Positions 24,361 to 34,195 of a DNA stretch of 64,000 nt are shown here, one piece after another (position 1 is the stretch's first letter; each line of letters starts with the position of its first letter). The DNA comes from Streptomyces sp. SUK 48 (lineage in GTDB: Bacteria; Actinomycetota; Actinomycetes; Streptomycetales; Streptomycetaceae), in the NCBI RefSeq assembly GCF_009650765.1, contig NZ_CP045740.1, positions 5,928,001 through 5,992,000 of the forward strand, written 5' to 3'. Below the pieces are notes generated by a model, which worked only from the letters and a program-made list of their open reading frames with translations, had not been told where the DNA came from and ran no database searches. The position numbers and the translations under genes were made by a program.

Positions 24361-24411
24361 GCGCACCACGGGGAGGTCCGGCCTCCCCGCCGACGGTTTC
24401 GGGTGGTGCGC
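24361..24411. terminator. Nested inverted repeat downstream of thiG
   Basis: An inner stem GGGGAGG/CCTCCCC (24370-24376, 24382-24388) sits inside an outer pair GCGCACCAC/GTGGTGCGC (24361-24369, 24403-24411). It lies between the thiG stop (24446) and the kinase start and probably ends the thi operon. Confidence 0.5.
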
Positions 24412-24445
24412 GGGTGGGAGACGAAGGCGGTGGGCGGACGCGGGC

Positions 24446-25243
<798 letters not shown>

Positions 25244-25465
25244 TCAGCCTCCCTGCACCGCGGTGAGCACCTCGACCCGGTCGCCCTCGGCGAGCGCGGT
25301 CCCGGCCCACCGCGTGCGCGGTACGACCGTCTCGTTGACGGCGGCCGCCACCCCGGCGGGGGCCCGCACGAGGGACCGTACGACGGCGTCGAGCGCGGTC
25401 CCCGGCGCGATCTCGCGGCGCTGCCCGTTGACGGAGACGGTGATGGTGGACGACTCGGCGCTCAT
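25244..25465 (-). CDS. thiS: Sulfur carrier protein ThiS
   Basis: A 73-residue ubiquitin-like sulfur carrier ending in the required GG (VEVLTAVQGG). ThiF-type adenylation and thiocarboxylation of this tail supply sulfur to ThiG. The beta-grasp features TVSVNGQRREIAPG and NETVVPRTRWAG-, LAEGDRVEVLTAV are typical. Its ATG overlaps the thiO stop (ATGA). No ThiF is encoded in this window. Confidence 0.95.
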   Translation of the reverse strand: MSAESSTITVSVNGQRREIAPGTALDAVVRSLVRAPAGVAAAVNETVVPRTRWAGTALAEGDRVEVLTAVQGG

Positions 25466-26649
25466 ACGGTCTGCTCCAGCTGCTGGGCGCGCGGCGCGCC
25501 GAAGCGCTCCGGCGTGAACGGACGGGCTTCCTCGGGCAGCGGGCCCCCCGCCAGCAACTGCCCCATCACATCCCCGGTGACCGGCGTGAGCAGCACCCCG
25601 TTGCGGTGGTGCCCGGTCGCCAGCAGCAGCCCGTCGAGCCCGGACGGCCCGAGCAGCGGCGCGTTGTCGGGGGACCCGGGCCGCAGCCCGGCCCGGGTCT
25701 CGGTGAGCGGCAGTTCGGTGATGCCCGGCACCAGCTCGTGGGCGTCGCGCAGCAGCTCGTACACCCCGCCCGCGGTGACCGTCGTGTCCCAGCCCAGCTC
25801 CTCGCTGGTGGCGCCGACGACCAGCTCGCCGTTCTCCCGGGGCACCAGGTACACCTGCCCGCCCCGGACCACGGCCCGCACCGTGCGGCTGAGGAACGGC
25901 GCGTACCGCGCGGGCACCGTCAGCCGCAGCACCTGCCCCTTCACCGGCCGCACCGGCACCACCACCTCCGGGGGCACCCCCGCGAGCCGCCCGCTGAGGC
26001 TGCCGCCCGCGAGCACCACCTGCCCGGCGGTGAGCGCCGTACCGTCCGCCGCGGTGATCCCGACGGCCCGCTCCCGTACGACGTCCAGCCGCCGCGCCCA
26101 CACCCGGTGGAACACCACCCCGGCCCGCTCGCACGCGGTCACCAGCGCCGCGGCCAGCCTGCGCGGATCGATCTGGTGGTCGCCGTCGACCCGCAGCCCG
26201 CCGCGCACCCCGGGCGCCAGCATCGGCTCCAGACGGCGGCACTCCCGGCCCGACAGCCACTCCGCTTCCAGGCCGCAGCGCTGCTGGAGGGCGTGCAGTT
26301 CGCGCAGATGGGCGCGGTCGTCGGCGTCCAGCGCGACCGCGAGGGTGCCGCAGCGCCGGTAGCCGAGGTCCCGGCCGCTCGCCTCGGTCAGCTCGGCCAC
26401 GAAGCCGGGGTAGCGGCGCGCCGACTCCAGGTTGAGGGCGAGCAGCGTCTCCTCGCCGTAGTGCAGTTCGGTGACCGCGGCCAGCATCCCGGCCGCGACC
26501 TGTGCGGCCCCGCCGCCCGGAGCCGGGTCCACCAGGGCCGTCGCGAGCCCCCGGCGCGCCGCGCGCCAGGCCGTCACCAGCCCGATGATCCCGCCCCCGA
26601 CGACCAGGACGTCGAAGCTGCCCGAGGTTTCGGGCGTACGTGTGGACAT
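25462..26649 (-). CDS. thiO: Glycine oxidase ThiO
   Basis: A 395-residue FAD-dependent amine oxidase that turns glycine into dehydroglycine for ThiG. The Rossmann motif VLVVGGGIIGLVTAW is at residues 14-28; a D-amino-acid-oxidase-like body follows with VRPVKGQVLRL and VYLVPRENGELVVGATSEE, and the C-terminal FAD loop is LLATGHHRNGVLLTPVTGD. ATG 26649 follows the SD GGGAGGGG at about 9 nt. It heads the thiO-thiS-thiG operon behind a TPP riboswitch that overlaps this SD. Confidence 0.94.
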   Translation of the reverse strand: MSTRTPETSGSFDVLVVGGGIIGLVTAWRAARRGLATALVDPAPGGGAAQVAAGMLAAVTELHYGEETLLALNLESARRYPGFVAELTEASGRDLGYRRCGTLAVALDADDRAHLRELHALQQRCGLEAEWLSGRECRRLEPMLAPGVRGGLRVDGDHQIDPRRLAAALVTACERAGVVFHRVWARRLDVVRERAVGITAADGTALTAGQVVLAGGSLSGRLAGVPPEVVVPVRPVKGQVLRLTVPARYAPFLSRTVRAVVRGGQVYLVPRENGELVVGATSEELGWDTTVTAGGVYELLRDAHELVPGITELPLTETRAGLRPGSPDNAPLLGPSGLDGLLLATGHHRNGVLLTPVTGDVMGQLLAGGPLPEEARPFTPERFGAPRAQQLEQTV

Positions 26650-26662
26650 GGGCGTCCAGCCC

Positions 26663-26757
26663 CTCCCTTCGCCGGCATGACCCGGATCAGGTTCGTACGG
26701 TCGGAGGCCGCCAGCCTCCCTCTCAGCCCGGTGCGTCCGGGCTCCCGCGAGTGCTTG
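26663..26757 (-). promoter_or_regulatory. TPP riboswitch (THI element) controlling thiO-thiS-thiG
   Basis: The minus strand reads the TPP core CGGGCTGAGAGGGAGGCTGG and then ACCTGATCCGGGTCATGCC, with GGCGAAGGGAGG closing P1. These equal the CUGAGA and ACCUGAUCUGGAUAAUGCC consensus blocks. The 3' end includes the thiO Shine-Dalgarno, so ligand binding would block translation start. No U-tract hairpin follows. Confidence 0.95.
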
Positions 26758-26811
26758 TACGGTGGCCACCCTAGCCCGCCCCCCTCGCCACCCGTAAGGG
26801 AGCCCTTGGCC

Positions 26812-27162
26812 ATGGCCCCGTCACTGGACGGACTGCTCCTCGCCCCCGTCGCCGACCAGTGCGCAGGTCAGGTCGGCACCCGCACCCGCTTCGCCTACCA
26901 CGAGCGGGACGGCGCGATCTGGGCCGAGTACCGGGGCGGCGACATCGTCCGCGGTCATCTGGTCGGCACCCGCGCGGGCGACCGCCTGGACTTCCGGTAC
27001 GTGCAGCTGCGCACCGACGGCAGCACGGCCTGCGGCCACTGCGTGTCCACGGTCGTGGAGTTGCCCGACGGCCGGGTGCGCCTGGAGGAGAGCTGGGAAT
27101 GGGAGTCGGGGCCCGGCTCCGGCACCAGCGTCGTGGAACAGGTCACGACGCACGCCCCCTGA
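26812..27162 (+). CDS. Conserved hypothetical protein, small beta-rich
   Basis: A 116-residue protein starting at ATG 26812, read MAPSLDGLLLAPVADQ. It is predicted mainly beta strand, with TRFAYHERDGAIWAEYRGG, IVRGHLVGTRAGDRLDFRY, and a C-terminal LEESWEWESGPGSG. Proteins of this layout occur in many actinobacteria and firmicutes but I cannot name a function. There are two Cys near the middle (GSTACGHCVSTV) but no known metal motif. It is divergent from thiO. Confidence 0.7.
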   Translation: MAPSLDGLLLAPVADQCAGQVGTRTRFAYHERDGAIWAEYRGGDIVRGHLVGTRAGDRLDFRYVQLRTDGSTACGHCVSTVVELPDGRVRLEESWEWESGPGSGTSVVEQVTTHAP

Positions 27163-27182
27163 CCGACTGATCGTCATCTGTC

Positions 27183-27188
27183 TATGGT
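27183..27188 (+). promoter_or_regulatory. -10 hexamer TATGGT before the FAD oxidoreductase
   Basis: TATGGT ends 6 nt before GTG 27195 and no Shine-Dalgarno is present; a leaderless start is likely. Confidence 0.5.
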
Positions 27189-27194
27189 GACCGG

Positions 27195-28427
27195 GTGAGC
27201 GAGCAGACAGCCCAGGAGGGCACGGCAGGGGTCCGGCGCGTGGTCGTCGTCGGCGCGGGCATGGCCGGGGTGCAGACCGCGGTCGCGCTGCGGGAGCGGG
27301 GTTTCGCGGGCGAGGTGACCGTCATCGGCGCCGAACCGCACCAGCCCTACGACCGGCCGCCGCTGTCCAAGGCCGTGCTGCTCGGCAAGGCCGAGGGCTC
27401 CGCCTTCGACCTCGACTTCGACGCGCTCGGCGTCTGCCTCAGGCTCGGCTGCGAGGTCCTGGGCGCCCGCCCCGCCGACCATGAACTGGACACCGAGGCG
27501 GGCCCGGTGCCGTACGACGTCCTGGTGCTCGCCACCGGCGCCGAACCGGTCACCCTGCCCGGCACCGAGGGCGTCCCCGGTGTCCATCTGCTGCGCACCC
27601 TGGACGACGCCGAACGGCTGCGCCCGGTGCTCGCCCGGCAGCACGACATCGTGGTCGCCGGCGCCGGCTGGATCGGCGCCGAGTTCGCCACGGCCGCCCG
27701 CGAGGCCGGCTGCGCGGTGACCGTCGTCGAGGCCGCCGACCGGCCGCTCGCCGGGGTGCTGCCCGCCGAGGTCGCCGCCCCCATGGCCGGCTGGTACGCC
27801 GACAGCGGCGCCGAACTGCGCACCGGCGCGCGGGTGGAGCGCGTCGAGCCCGGCGCGGTGGTGCTCGCCGACGGCACCCGGCTGCCCGCGGGCGCGGTCG
27901 TCGTCGGCATCGGCGCCCGCCCCGCCACCGGCTGGCTGGACGGCTCCGGCATCGAGCTGGGCGCGGCGGGCGAGGTCGTCACCGACGCCCGGCTGCACAC
28001 CTCCGCGCCCGACGTGTACGCCGTCGGCGACTGCGCGTCCTTCCCGTCGGCCCGCTACGGCGAGCGCCTCCTCGTGCACCACTGGGACAACGCCCTCCAG
28101 GGCCCGCGCACCGTCGCCGCCGGCATCCTCGGCGAGACCACCGCCGTCTACGACCCGGTGCCGTACTTCTGGTCCGAGCAGTTCGGCCGCTTCGTCCAGT
28201 ACGCCGGCCACCACGCCGCCGCCGACCGGCTGGTCTGGCGCGGCGACCCCGCGGGCCCCGCCTGGACGGTGTGCTGGCTGCGCGAGGGCCGCCTGGCCGC
28301 CCTGCTGGCCGTGGGCCGGCCGCGCGATCTCGCCCAGGGCCGCAAGCTGATCGAGGCGGGCCGTGCCCTGGACCCGGAGGCACTGGCGGACCCGGCCCGC
28401 CCCTTGAAGGACGCCAGCACGGATTAG
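27195..28427 (+). CDS. FAD/NAD(P)-dependent ferredoxin-reductase-like oxidoreductase
   Basis: A 410-residue flavoprotein of the rubredoxin/ferredoxin reductase class. The FAD motif VVVVGAGMAGVQTAVAL is near residue 14, the family mark PYDRPPLSKAVLLG near 53, the NAD motif VVAGAGWIGAEFATAAREAG near 153, and the second FAD motif DVYAVGDCASFP near 275. The C-terminal domain has HWDNALQGPRTVA. It would carry electrons from NAD(P)H to a ferredoxin or oxygenase partner; none is encoded nearby. It starts at GTG 27195. Confidence 0.9.
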   Translation: MSEQTAQEGTAGVRRVVVVGAGMAGVQTAVALRERGFAGEVTVIGAEPHQPYDRPPLSKAVLLGKAEGSAFDLDFDALGVCLRLGCEVLGARPADHELDTEAGPVPYDVLVLATGAEPVTLPGTEGVPGVHLLRTLDDAERLRPVLARQHDIVVAGAGWIGAEFATAAREAGCAVTVVEAADRPLAGVLPAEVAAPMAGWYADSGAELRTGARVERVEPGAVVLADGTRLPAGAVVVGIGARPATGWLDGSGIELGAAGEVVTDARLHTSAPDVYAVGDCASFPSARYGERLLVHHWDNALQGPRTVAAGILGETTAVYDPVPYFWSEQFGRFVQYAGHHAAADRLVWRGDPAGPAWTVCWLREGRLAALLAVGRPRDLAQGRKLIEAGRALDPEALADPARPLKDASTD

Positions 28428-28442
28428 CGGCCCGGAAGAGGT

Positions 28443-28459
28443 GCGGGGAACCGCGCGAG
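28443..28459 (-). repeat. Dispersed intergenic repeat, copy 1
   Basis: The minus strand reads CTCGCGCGGTTCCCCGC, identical over 17 bases to 40301-40317. This resembles the GCGCGGTTCCCCGCGCCCC repeat common between Streptomyces genes (recalled). It lies between the oxidoreductase and the Rv2175c-like gene. Confidence 0.6.
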
Positions 28460-28517
28460 GGCCAGGACGGAGCGGCATTCGGCCACCGGCATCACGCCAC
28501 ACTCCCGGCCGACCGCC

Positions 28518-28523
28518 TACCCT
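28518..28523 (+). promoter_or_regulatory. -10 hexamer TACCCT before the Rv2175c-like gene
   Basis: TACCCT ends 6 nt before GTG 28530 without a Shine-Dalgarno; a leaderless start is likely. Confidence 0.5.
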
Positions 28524-28529
28524 GTACCC

Positions 28530-28895
28530 GTGACCGAGATTGACACGAAGATCGACGCTCTCGTCCCCGCCTGGCTCACCCTCCCCGACATCGCCGAACA
28601 GTTCGGCGTCGAGGTGACGCGTGTGCGGCAGCTGGTCAAGGACGGCCAGATCATCGCCGTACGCCGAGGCGAGAACCGCGCGCTGCACGTCCCCGCCGCC
28701 TTCATCGACGGGGACAAGATCGTCAAGGGCCTGACCGGGACCCTGACGCTCCTGCGGGACGACGGCTTCACGGCCGAAGAGATGATCGAATGGCTCTTCA
28801 CCCCCGACCCGACCCTGCCCGGCACGCCCGCGCAGGCCCTCAGCGAGAATCGCGGCACGGAGGTGAAGCGCCGCGCCCAGGCGCTCGCCGTCTGA
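28530..28895 (+). CDS. Rv2175c-like DNA-binding protein
   Basis: A 121-residue protein with an N-terminal winged helix-turn-helix (residues about 14-50: [40 protein letters not shown]). A C-terminal helical domain follows with [20 protein letters not shown] and [17 protein letters not shown]. In M. tuberculosis the homologue Rv2175c binds DNA and is phosphorylated by the neighbouring kinase PknL at an N-terminal Thr (recalled). Here a Thr lies at residue 6 (MTEIDTKID), and the PASTA kinase is 4.3 kb away. Its target genes are unknown. Confidence 0.88.
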   Translation: MTEIDTKIDALVPAWLTLPDIAEQFGVEVTRVRQLVKDGQIIAVRRGENRALHVPAAFIDGDKIVKGLTGTLTLLRDDGFTAEEMIEWLFTPDPTLPGTPAQALSENRGTEVKRRAQALAV

Positions 28896-28986
28896 GCCCG
28901 ACCATCTGAGGGGGTGGCGTACGACGCCCCGCGCGCCGTACGCCACCGCCCGCCCAGCACCCACACCGACCCCCGGGGGCCCACGC

Positions 28987-29634
28987 ATGTCCGACACCGC
29001 CCGCGCCGAGTTCGCCGACGCCCGGCTGTACCTGTGCACGGACGCCCGCAGGCGCCAAGGCGACCTGCCCGAGTTCCTGGACGCGGTACTGGCCGGCGGT
29101 GTCGACATCGTGCAGCTGCGCGACAAGGGCATGGAGGCCGCCGAGGAACTGGCCTGCCTGGAGGTCTTCGCCGAGGCGTGCGCCCGGCACGGCCGGCTGC
29201 TCGCGGTCAACGACCGGGCCGATGTCGCGCACGCCGCCGGAGCCGATGTGCTCCACCTCGGCCAGGGCGACCTGCCGGTCCCCGCGGCCCGCGCGATCCT
29301 CGGCGACGACGTGCTGATCGGCCGTTCCACCCACGCCGAGGACGAGGCCGCCGCGGCCGCCGTCCAGGAGGGCGTGGACTACTTCTGCACCGGGCCCTGC
29401 TGGCCCACCCCCACCAAGCCCGGCCGTCCCGCCCCGGGCCTCGACCTGGTCCGGTACACGGCCGCGCTCGGCACCGAGCGCCCCTGGTTCGCCATCGGCG
29501 GCATCGACCTCGGCAACCTGGACGAGGTCCTGGCGGCCGGGGCCTCCCGGGTGGTCGTGGTGCGCGCGCTCACCGAGGCCGACGACCCGGGCGCCGCCGC
29601 GGCCGAGTTCGCCCGGCGGCTGCGGCGTTCCTGA
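28987..29634 (+). CDS. thiE: Thiamine-phosphate synthase ThiE
   Basis: A 215-residue TIM-barrel enzyme that joins HMP-diphosphate and thiazole phosphate into thiamine phosphate. The key motifs are [84 protein letters not shown] and [20 protein letters not shown]. It is separated from the thiOSG operon by three genes, and I see no second TPP element in the 91 bases upstream. Confidence 0.94.
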   Translation: MSDTARAEFADARLYLCTDARRRQGDLPEFLDAVLAGGVDIVQLRDKGMEAAEELACLEVFAEACARHGRLLAVNDRADVAHAAGADVLHLGQGDLPVPAARAILGDDVLIGRSTHAEDEAAAAAVQEGVDYFCTGPCWPTPTKPGRPAPGLDLVRYTAALGTERPWFAIGGIDLGNLDEVLAAGASRVVVVRALTEADDPGAAAAEFARRLRRS

Positions 29635-29708
29635 GGGGCCCCGTCTCACGGACGCGTCCCAAGGGGTGGACGGTAAGTCGACAATTCGGGCAAATTTCCG
29701 GAGTTCGG

Positions 29709-30667
<959 letters not shown>

Positions 30668-31339
30668 ACCTGCCGCGTGGTGGTGGGACACACTGCGTAA
30701 CGGCCATTGGGAGAGGGGCGTACATGGGCTGGACGGTCCTCTACATCGCGTTCGGCGGCGTCGCGCTGTGGTTGCTCGGCGAGGTGCTGCTGCAGTACAA
30801 GGCGCGCCTGCGCTGGCGGCTGCTCGCCTTCGCCGGTTTCCTCGGGGTGGTGGTCGGCGTCATGATGCCGTCCGTCCTCGTGATCGGCGGGGGCGCGATC
30901 GCCTTCGCCATCGGGCAGACCCTCGTCACGCTCTCCTTCCGCCGCGGCTTCGCGGCCGGCTGGGCGGTCCGGCGGCCCGAGGCGGACGCCGCGCCGACCG
31001 GCGGCAGCAAGCGCCGCCGCGGCCGCAACACCCCGGCGCCGCAGGCCCCCGCGCCCGCGTCGGCCGGCCCGGACGACGACCTGGCCCCCGGTCAGGACCC
31101 GTACGCCCAGGACGGCTCCGCCCCGGACGCGTACGACGACTACGACCGCGACGACGTCTTCTCGCCCGCGCGCCCCCCGGCCGCCGAGCCCGGCTCCGTC
31201 TACGAGCCGCTGCCCCTGCCCGAGGACACCGGCAACTACGGCGTCTACGGCGACACCGCCACCCACACCGCCCCCCAGCGGGACCAGTCCTACGACTACT
31301 CCGGCTACGGGCAGCAGCAGGGGTACGGCTACGAGGCCG

Positions 31340-31344
31340 CCCCC
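31340..31344 (+). other. Probable single-base deletion (C5 where C6 is expected)
   Basis: Frame before: GCC CCC AGC; with one more C: GCC CCC CAG CAG GGC TAC. The second reading continues the Gln/Gly/Tyr composition up to a sensible stop. Confidence 0.75.
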
Positions 31345-31571
31345 AGCAGGGCTACGCCAACTACTCCGACCCCTACATCGGCAGCCAGTCCTACGGTGGC
31401 GGCTACGACCCCGGGTACGGCCAGCAGTACGGCGGCCAGCAGGGTTACCCCCAGGACCCGTACGCCACCGGCGGTTACGGGGAGACCCCGGCCGGCGGGG
31501 TGTGGGTGCCGCAGCAGCGCACCGACGAGGGCCATGACGGCGAACTCCCGCAGGAGCAGCCGTATCCCCAC

Positions 31572-31607
31572 CAGGGGCAGGGGCAGGGGCAGGGGCAGGG
31601 GCAGGGC
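31572..31607 (+). repeat. (CAGGGG)5 hexamer array coding for (QG)5
   Basis: Five perfect CAGGGG units at 31572-31601, then a degenerate sixth. In the restored frame they code for Gln-Gly repeats near the C-terminus. Such an array can change length by slippage in steps that keep the frame. Confidence 0.8.
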
Positions 31608-31757
31608 AACGGCCAGCAGCAGCCGGGCGCCGGGTACGACGAGCAGCAGTACCGCTACTGAGCCGCGGACGCCGGCCGCAGCGCGGCCCGGGCGCCGGGT
31701 GCGGCCCGGGTCGCTGCCCGGGCTCGGGCCCCGGGCCGGTTCCGGCTCATGCCCGGG

Positions 31758-33263
31758 TCACTGCGAGCCCCTGAAGTCCGGTCCCTCCACGATCAGTCCG
31801 GACACCAGCGCGCCCGACATGCCCGCGTGCGGCAGCCCGCCGCCCGGGTGGGACCAGCCGCCCACGGCGAACAGGCCCGGTGTCCCCGTGGCGTTGGCCG
31901 GGTGCAGCGCGCCCCGGGGGGCGGCCAGCGCGGGCGGCGGGACCGCGCCTCCGGTGGCGCCCGTCTCCCGCGCGGTTTCCAGGGGAGTGCGCAGCTCGCG
32001 CCACAGGATCCGCTCCCGCAGCTCCGGCACCGCGCGCTCGGCCGCGGTGATCATGCGCTCGGCGAACGCGTCGGCGACACCCGGCGCGCCCCAGTCGTAC
32101 CTCGTCGCCGCCGGGACCGTCGCCGTCAGCACCATCGACTCGTGCGCGTCGTCGGGACGCAGCGCGGGGTCGTCCGGGCGGTCGACGCGGACCGTCGGCA
32201 GCCCCGGCGGGGTGCCGTGCCGGAACAGGTCCAGTTCGCCCTCGCTGTCGGCCGAGTGCACCACCGTGCGGTGCGCGGCTCCCGGCTCGCGGGCGCCGCG
32301 CAGGGCCAGGCAGACCACCATCCGCCCCGGGAACCGGTCCTCCGGCTCCGGTGCGACCGCCCCCGGTCCGTACGGCGTCCCCGCCACCAGGCCGCCCAGC
32401 CGCCAGGGCTGCGCCCCGACCACGAAGTCCGCCTCGGCCACGGTCCCGTCGGCCAGCTCGACCCCGGCCGCCCGGCCGTCCTGGAGCAACACCCGGCTGA
32501 TCTCGGCCCCGAAGACGAACTCCACCCGCCGGGCCAGGCACCGCTCGTACACCGCGCGTGCCAGCTCCCGGATGCCGCCGCGCACATACCAGGTGCCGAA
32601 GGCGTGCTCCATGTACGGCAGCACGGCCGCGCTCGCGGGGGCGGCGGCCGGGTCGACGCCGTAGGCCAGGGCGTATCCGGCGAGCAGTGCCGTAAGCCGG
32701 GGGTCGCGCAGCTCCCAGGCGCCGATCTCGGCCAGGGTGCTCGCCCGCCGGGTGCGCAGCAGCCGCTTGTGCGGGACCGCCGGATACGGCTCCTTGTCCC
32801 TCAGTACCTGCCAGTCGGGCCACAGGGGCTCCTCCAGCAGCGGCCGGCGGGTGCGGTCCCATGCCTCGCGGGCCCGCACCAGGAAGTCGCCCCAGCGGCC
32901 GCCCGCGCCGCCGCCCAGCGCTTCGTCCAGTGCCGCGACGACGCCCGCGCGGGAGGCGTTCGGCAGGGCGGCCTCGGTGCCGTCCGCGAAGAGGTGCCGC
33001 GCGGACGGGTCGACCTGGACCAGCTCGACGCGGTCCTCCAGCGGCTCCTTGCCGGTCTTGACGAACAGATCGCGGTAGACGGCGGGCAGGGTCAGCAGCC
33101 CCGGGCCGGTGTCGAAGCCGAACCCGTCCCGCGTCAGCCGGCGCACCCCGCCGCCGTAGGTGTCCGTGCGCTCGTACACCACCACCCGGTGGCCCGCGAC
33201 GGCCAGCCGGGCGGCCGCCGCCATCGCGCCCATACCGGCGCCCATCACCGCGATCCGTGCCAT
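31758..33263 (-). CDS. Phytoene-desaturase/NAD(P)-binding amine-oxidase-like flavoprotein
   Basis: A 501-residue FAD enzyme similar to CrtI. The N-terminal dinucleotide motif IAVMGAGMGAMAAAARLAVAG is followed by GGVRRLTRDGFGFDTGPGLL, the desaturase-type substrate-entry region. The C-terminal FAD loop is LFAVGGWSHPGGGLPHAGMSG. No carotenoid biosynthesis genes lie nearby, so the substrate need not be a carotenoid. ATG 33263 is chosen by homology. The minus-strand hexamer TAGAGT 7 nt upstream suggests a leaderless mRNA. It converges with the frameshifted gene. Confidence 0.87.
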   Translation of the reverse strand: MARIAVMGAGMGAMAAAARLAVAGHRVVVYERTDTYGGGVRRLTRDGFGFDTGPGLLTLPAVYRDLFVKTGKEPLEDRVELVQVDPSARHLFADGTEAALPNASRAGVVAALDEALGGGAGGRWGDFLVRAREAWDRTRRPLLEEPLWPDWQVLRDKEPYPAVPHKRLLRTRRASTLAEIGAWELRDPRLTALLAGYALAYGVDPAAAPASAAVLPYMEHAFGTWYVRGGIRELARAVYERCLARRVEFVFGAEISRVLLQDGRAAGVELADGTVAEADFVVGAQPWRLGGLVAGTPYGPGAVAPEPEDRFPGRMVVCLALRGAREPGAAHRTVVHSADSEGELDLFRHGTPPGLPTVRVDRPDDPALRPDDAHESMVLTATVPAATRYDWGAPGVADAFAERMITAAERAVPELRERILWRELRTPLETARETGATGGAVPPPALAAPRGALHPANATGTPGLFAVGGWSHPGGGLPHAGMSGALVSGLIVEGPDFRGSQ

Positions 33264-33270
33264 GTCCGCG

Positions 33271-33276
33271 ACTCTA
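33271..33276 (-). promoter_or_regulatory. -10 hexamer TAGAGT before the phytoene-desaturase-like gene
   Basis: On the minus strand TAGAGT ends 7 nt before ATG 33263, and there is no Shine-Dalgarno; a leaderless start is likely. Confidence 0.45.
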
Positions 33277-33320
33277 GCGACCACCACCGACAACGCGATC
33301 CCGGGGCGGGCCCCCGCGCA

Positions 33321-33406
33321 GCTCAGGGCACCCGTGAGGCCGACTCGGGGTGCCGGAGAGGCCGGCTCAGGACACCCGCGGACCGGCTCAGGGCACCCGT
33401 GAGGCC
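33321..33406. repeat. Three direct repeats around the DUF4126 gene stop
   Basis: GCTCAGGGCACCCGTGAGGCC occurs exactly at 33321-33341 and 33386-33406, and a degenerate copy GCTCAGGACACCCGCGG is at 33365-33381. The right copy contains the last codons and the stop of the DUF4126 gene, so the gene tail appears to have been duplicated downstream. Confidence 0.8.
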
Positions 33407-33990
33407 AGCCGGCGTTCCTCGCGGCGCTGTGCGCGGCGGCGCAGGAAGCGCCGGATGCGGGAGACCAGGAAGAACAGCGTGGCCAGCCCCGCGACCAGCA
33501 GCACCGCCGCGATGACCGCCGCCGCCTGCGGATGGAAGAGCGCGAAGGAGACCAGCGCGCCGACGCCCAGGTCCTCGCCGATGCTCAGCGCGATATTGCT
33601 GAACGGCTCCGGCGAGGCGTTGACCGCCATCCGCGTCCCGGCCTTGACCGAGTGGCTGGCCAGCGCCGTCGAACCGCCGATCAGCGCGGCCGTCACCTCC
33701 GAGTACGAGCCGCTGTGCCCGGCGAGCAGCGCGCCCACCCAGGCGCCCGCGGCGGGCCGGATCACGGTGTGCACGGAGTCCCACACCGAGTCGACGTAGG
33801 GCACCTTGTCGGCGGCCGCCTCGCACAGGAACAGCACGCCCGCGATGATCAGCACCTCGGGCCGCTGGAGGGCCTGGGGGACGTCGTCGCTCACCCCGGT
33901 CACGCCGAACAGGCCGAGCAGGAGCACCACCGCGTAGGCGTTGATGCCGCTGGCCCAGCCACTGGTGAAGACGAGCGGGAGTACGGACAC
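33388..33990 (-). CDS. DUF4126 membrane protein
   Basis: A 200-residue integral membrane protein starting at GTG 33990. It has about five hydrophobic segments (LPLVFTSGWASGINAYAVVL, VLIIAGVLFLCEAAADKVPY, RPAAGAWVGALLAGHSGS, EVTAALIGGSTALASHSVKA, AVIAAVLLVAGLATLFFLV) and an Arg-rich cytoplasmic end. The pattern SGINAY and DKVPYVDSVWD is typical of DUF4126. The function is unknown. A MacR-like box lies 57-72 nt upstream, which would suit a morphogenic membrane protein, but this is an inference. Confidence 0.85.
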   Translation of the reverse strand: MSVLPLVFTSGWASGINAYAVVLLLGLFGVTGVSDDVPQALQRPEVLIIAGVLFLCEAAADKVPYVDSVWDSVHTVIRPAAGAWVGALLAGHSGSYSEVTAALIGGSTALASHSVKAGTRMAVNASPEPFSNIALSIGEDLGVGALVSFALFHPQAAAVIAAVLLVAGLATLFFLVSRIRRFLRRRAQRREERRLASRVP

Positions 33991-33997
33991 GCAGGCG

Positions 33998-34003
33998 ATG
34001 GTA
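33998..34003 (-). promoter_or_regulatory. -10 hexamer TACCAT before the DUF4126 gene
   Basis: TACCAT on the minus strand ends 7 nt before GTG 33990, with no Shine-Dalgarno; a leaderless start is likely. Confidence 0.45.
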
Positions 34004-34046
34004 GCGAGGCCGGGGGGCGACCGTCCTGGGCAGGTGCGCGCAGGTC

Positions 34047-34062
34047 TGAGTATCCGTACCTA
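34047..34062. promoter_or_regulatory. MacR-like palindrome TGAGTATCCGTACCTA
   Basis: It matches 11 of 14 fixed positions of the recalled MacR box TGAGTAC-NN-GTACTCA. It sits upstream of the DUF4126 gene. A second GAGTA occurs at 34074. Binding by the MacR of this window is inferred. Confidence 0.45.
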
Positions 34063-34195
34063 GGCCGCCGGATGAGTAGGCGCACGGATGGGCCGGACGG
34101 GGCCGGCACGGAAGAGTGGAGCTCGGCAAGGGGGCGCGGCCCGGTACCGCCGGCACGGGGCGGCGGAACGGTGCCCGCCGCCTGGCCGTGGCCCA

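Larger units (their letters stand above)
30724..31661 (+). pseudogene. Tyr/Gln-rich membrane protein gene interrupted by a -1 frameshift
   Basis: The protein starts at ATG 30724 after GGGAGAGG. Two N-terminal transmembrane helices (about residues 3-20 and 34-66) precede a long cytoplasmic tail rich in Pro, Asp, Tyr and Gln. The frame stays coherent to GYGYEAAP, then the coherent reading moves to the next frame (QQGYANYSDPYIG) and ends QQPGAGYDEQQYRY at TGA 31659-31661. Adding one C in the C-run 31340-31344 restores a single 312-residue protein. It could be a real mutation, a phase-variable run or an assembly error. The unshifted frame would run on to 32664 over the next gene's antisense. Confidence 0.75.

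Noticed and set aside
27174..29330. 718-codon minus-strand open frame over the oxidoreductase, Rv2175c-like and thiE genes
   Set aside because: It spans three well-supported genes in antisense and has low-complexity composition.
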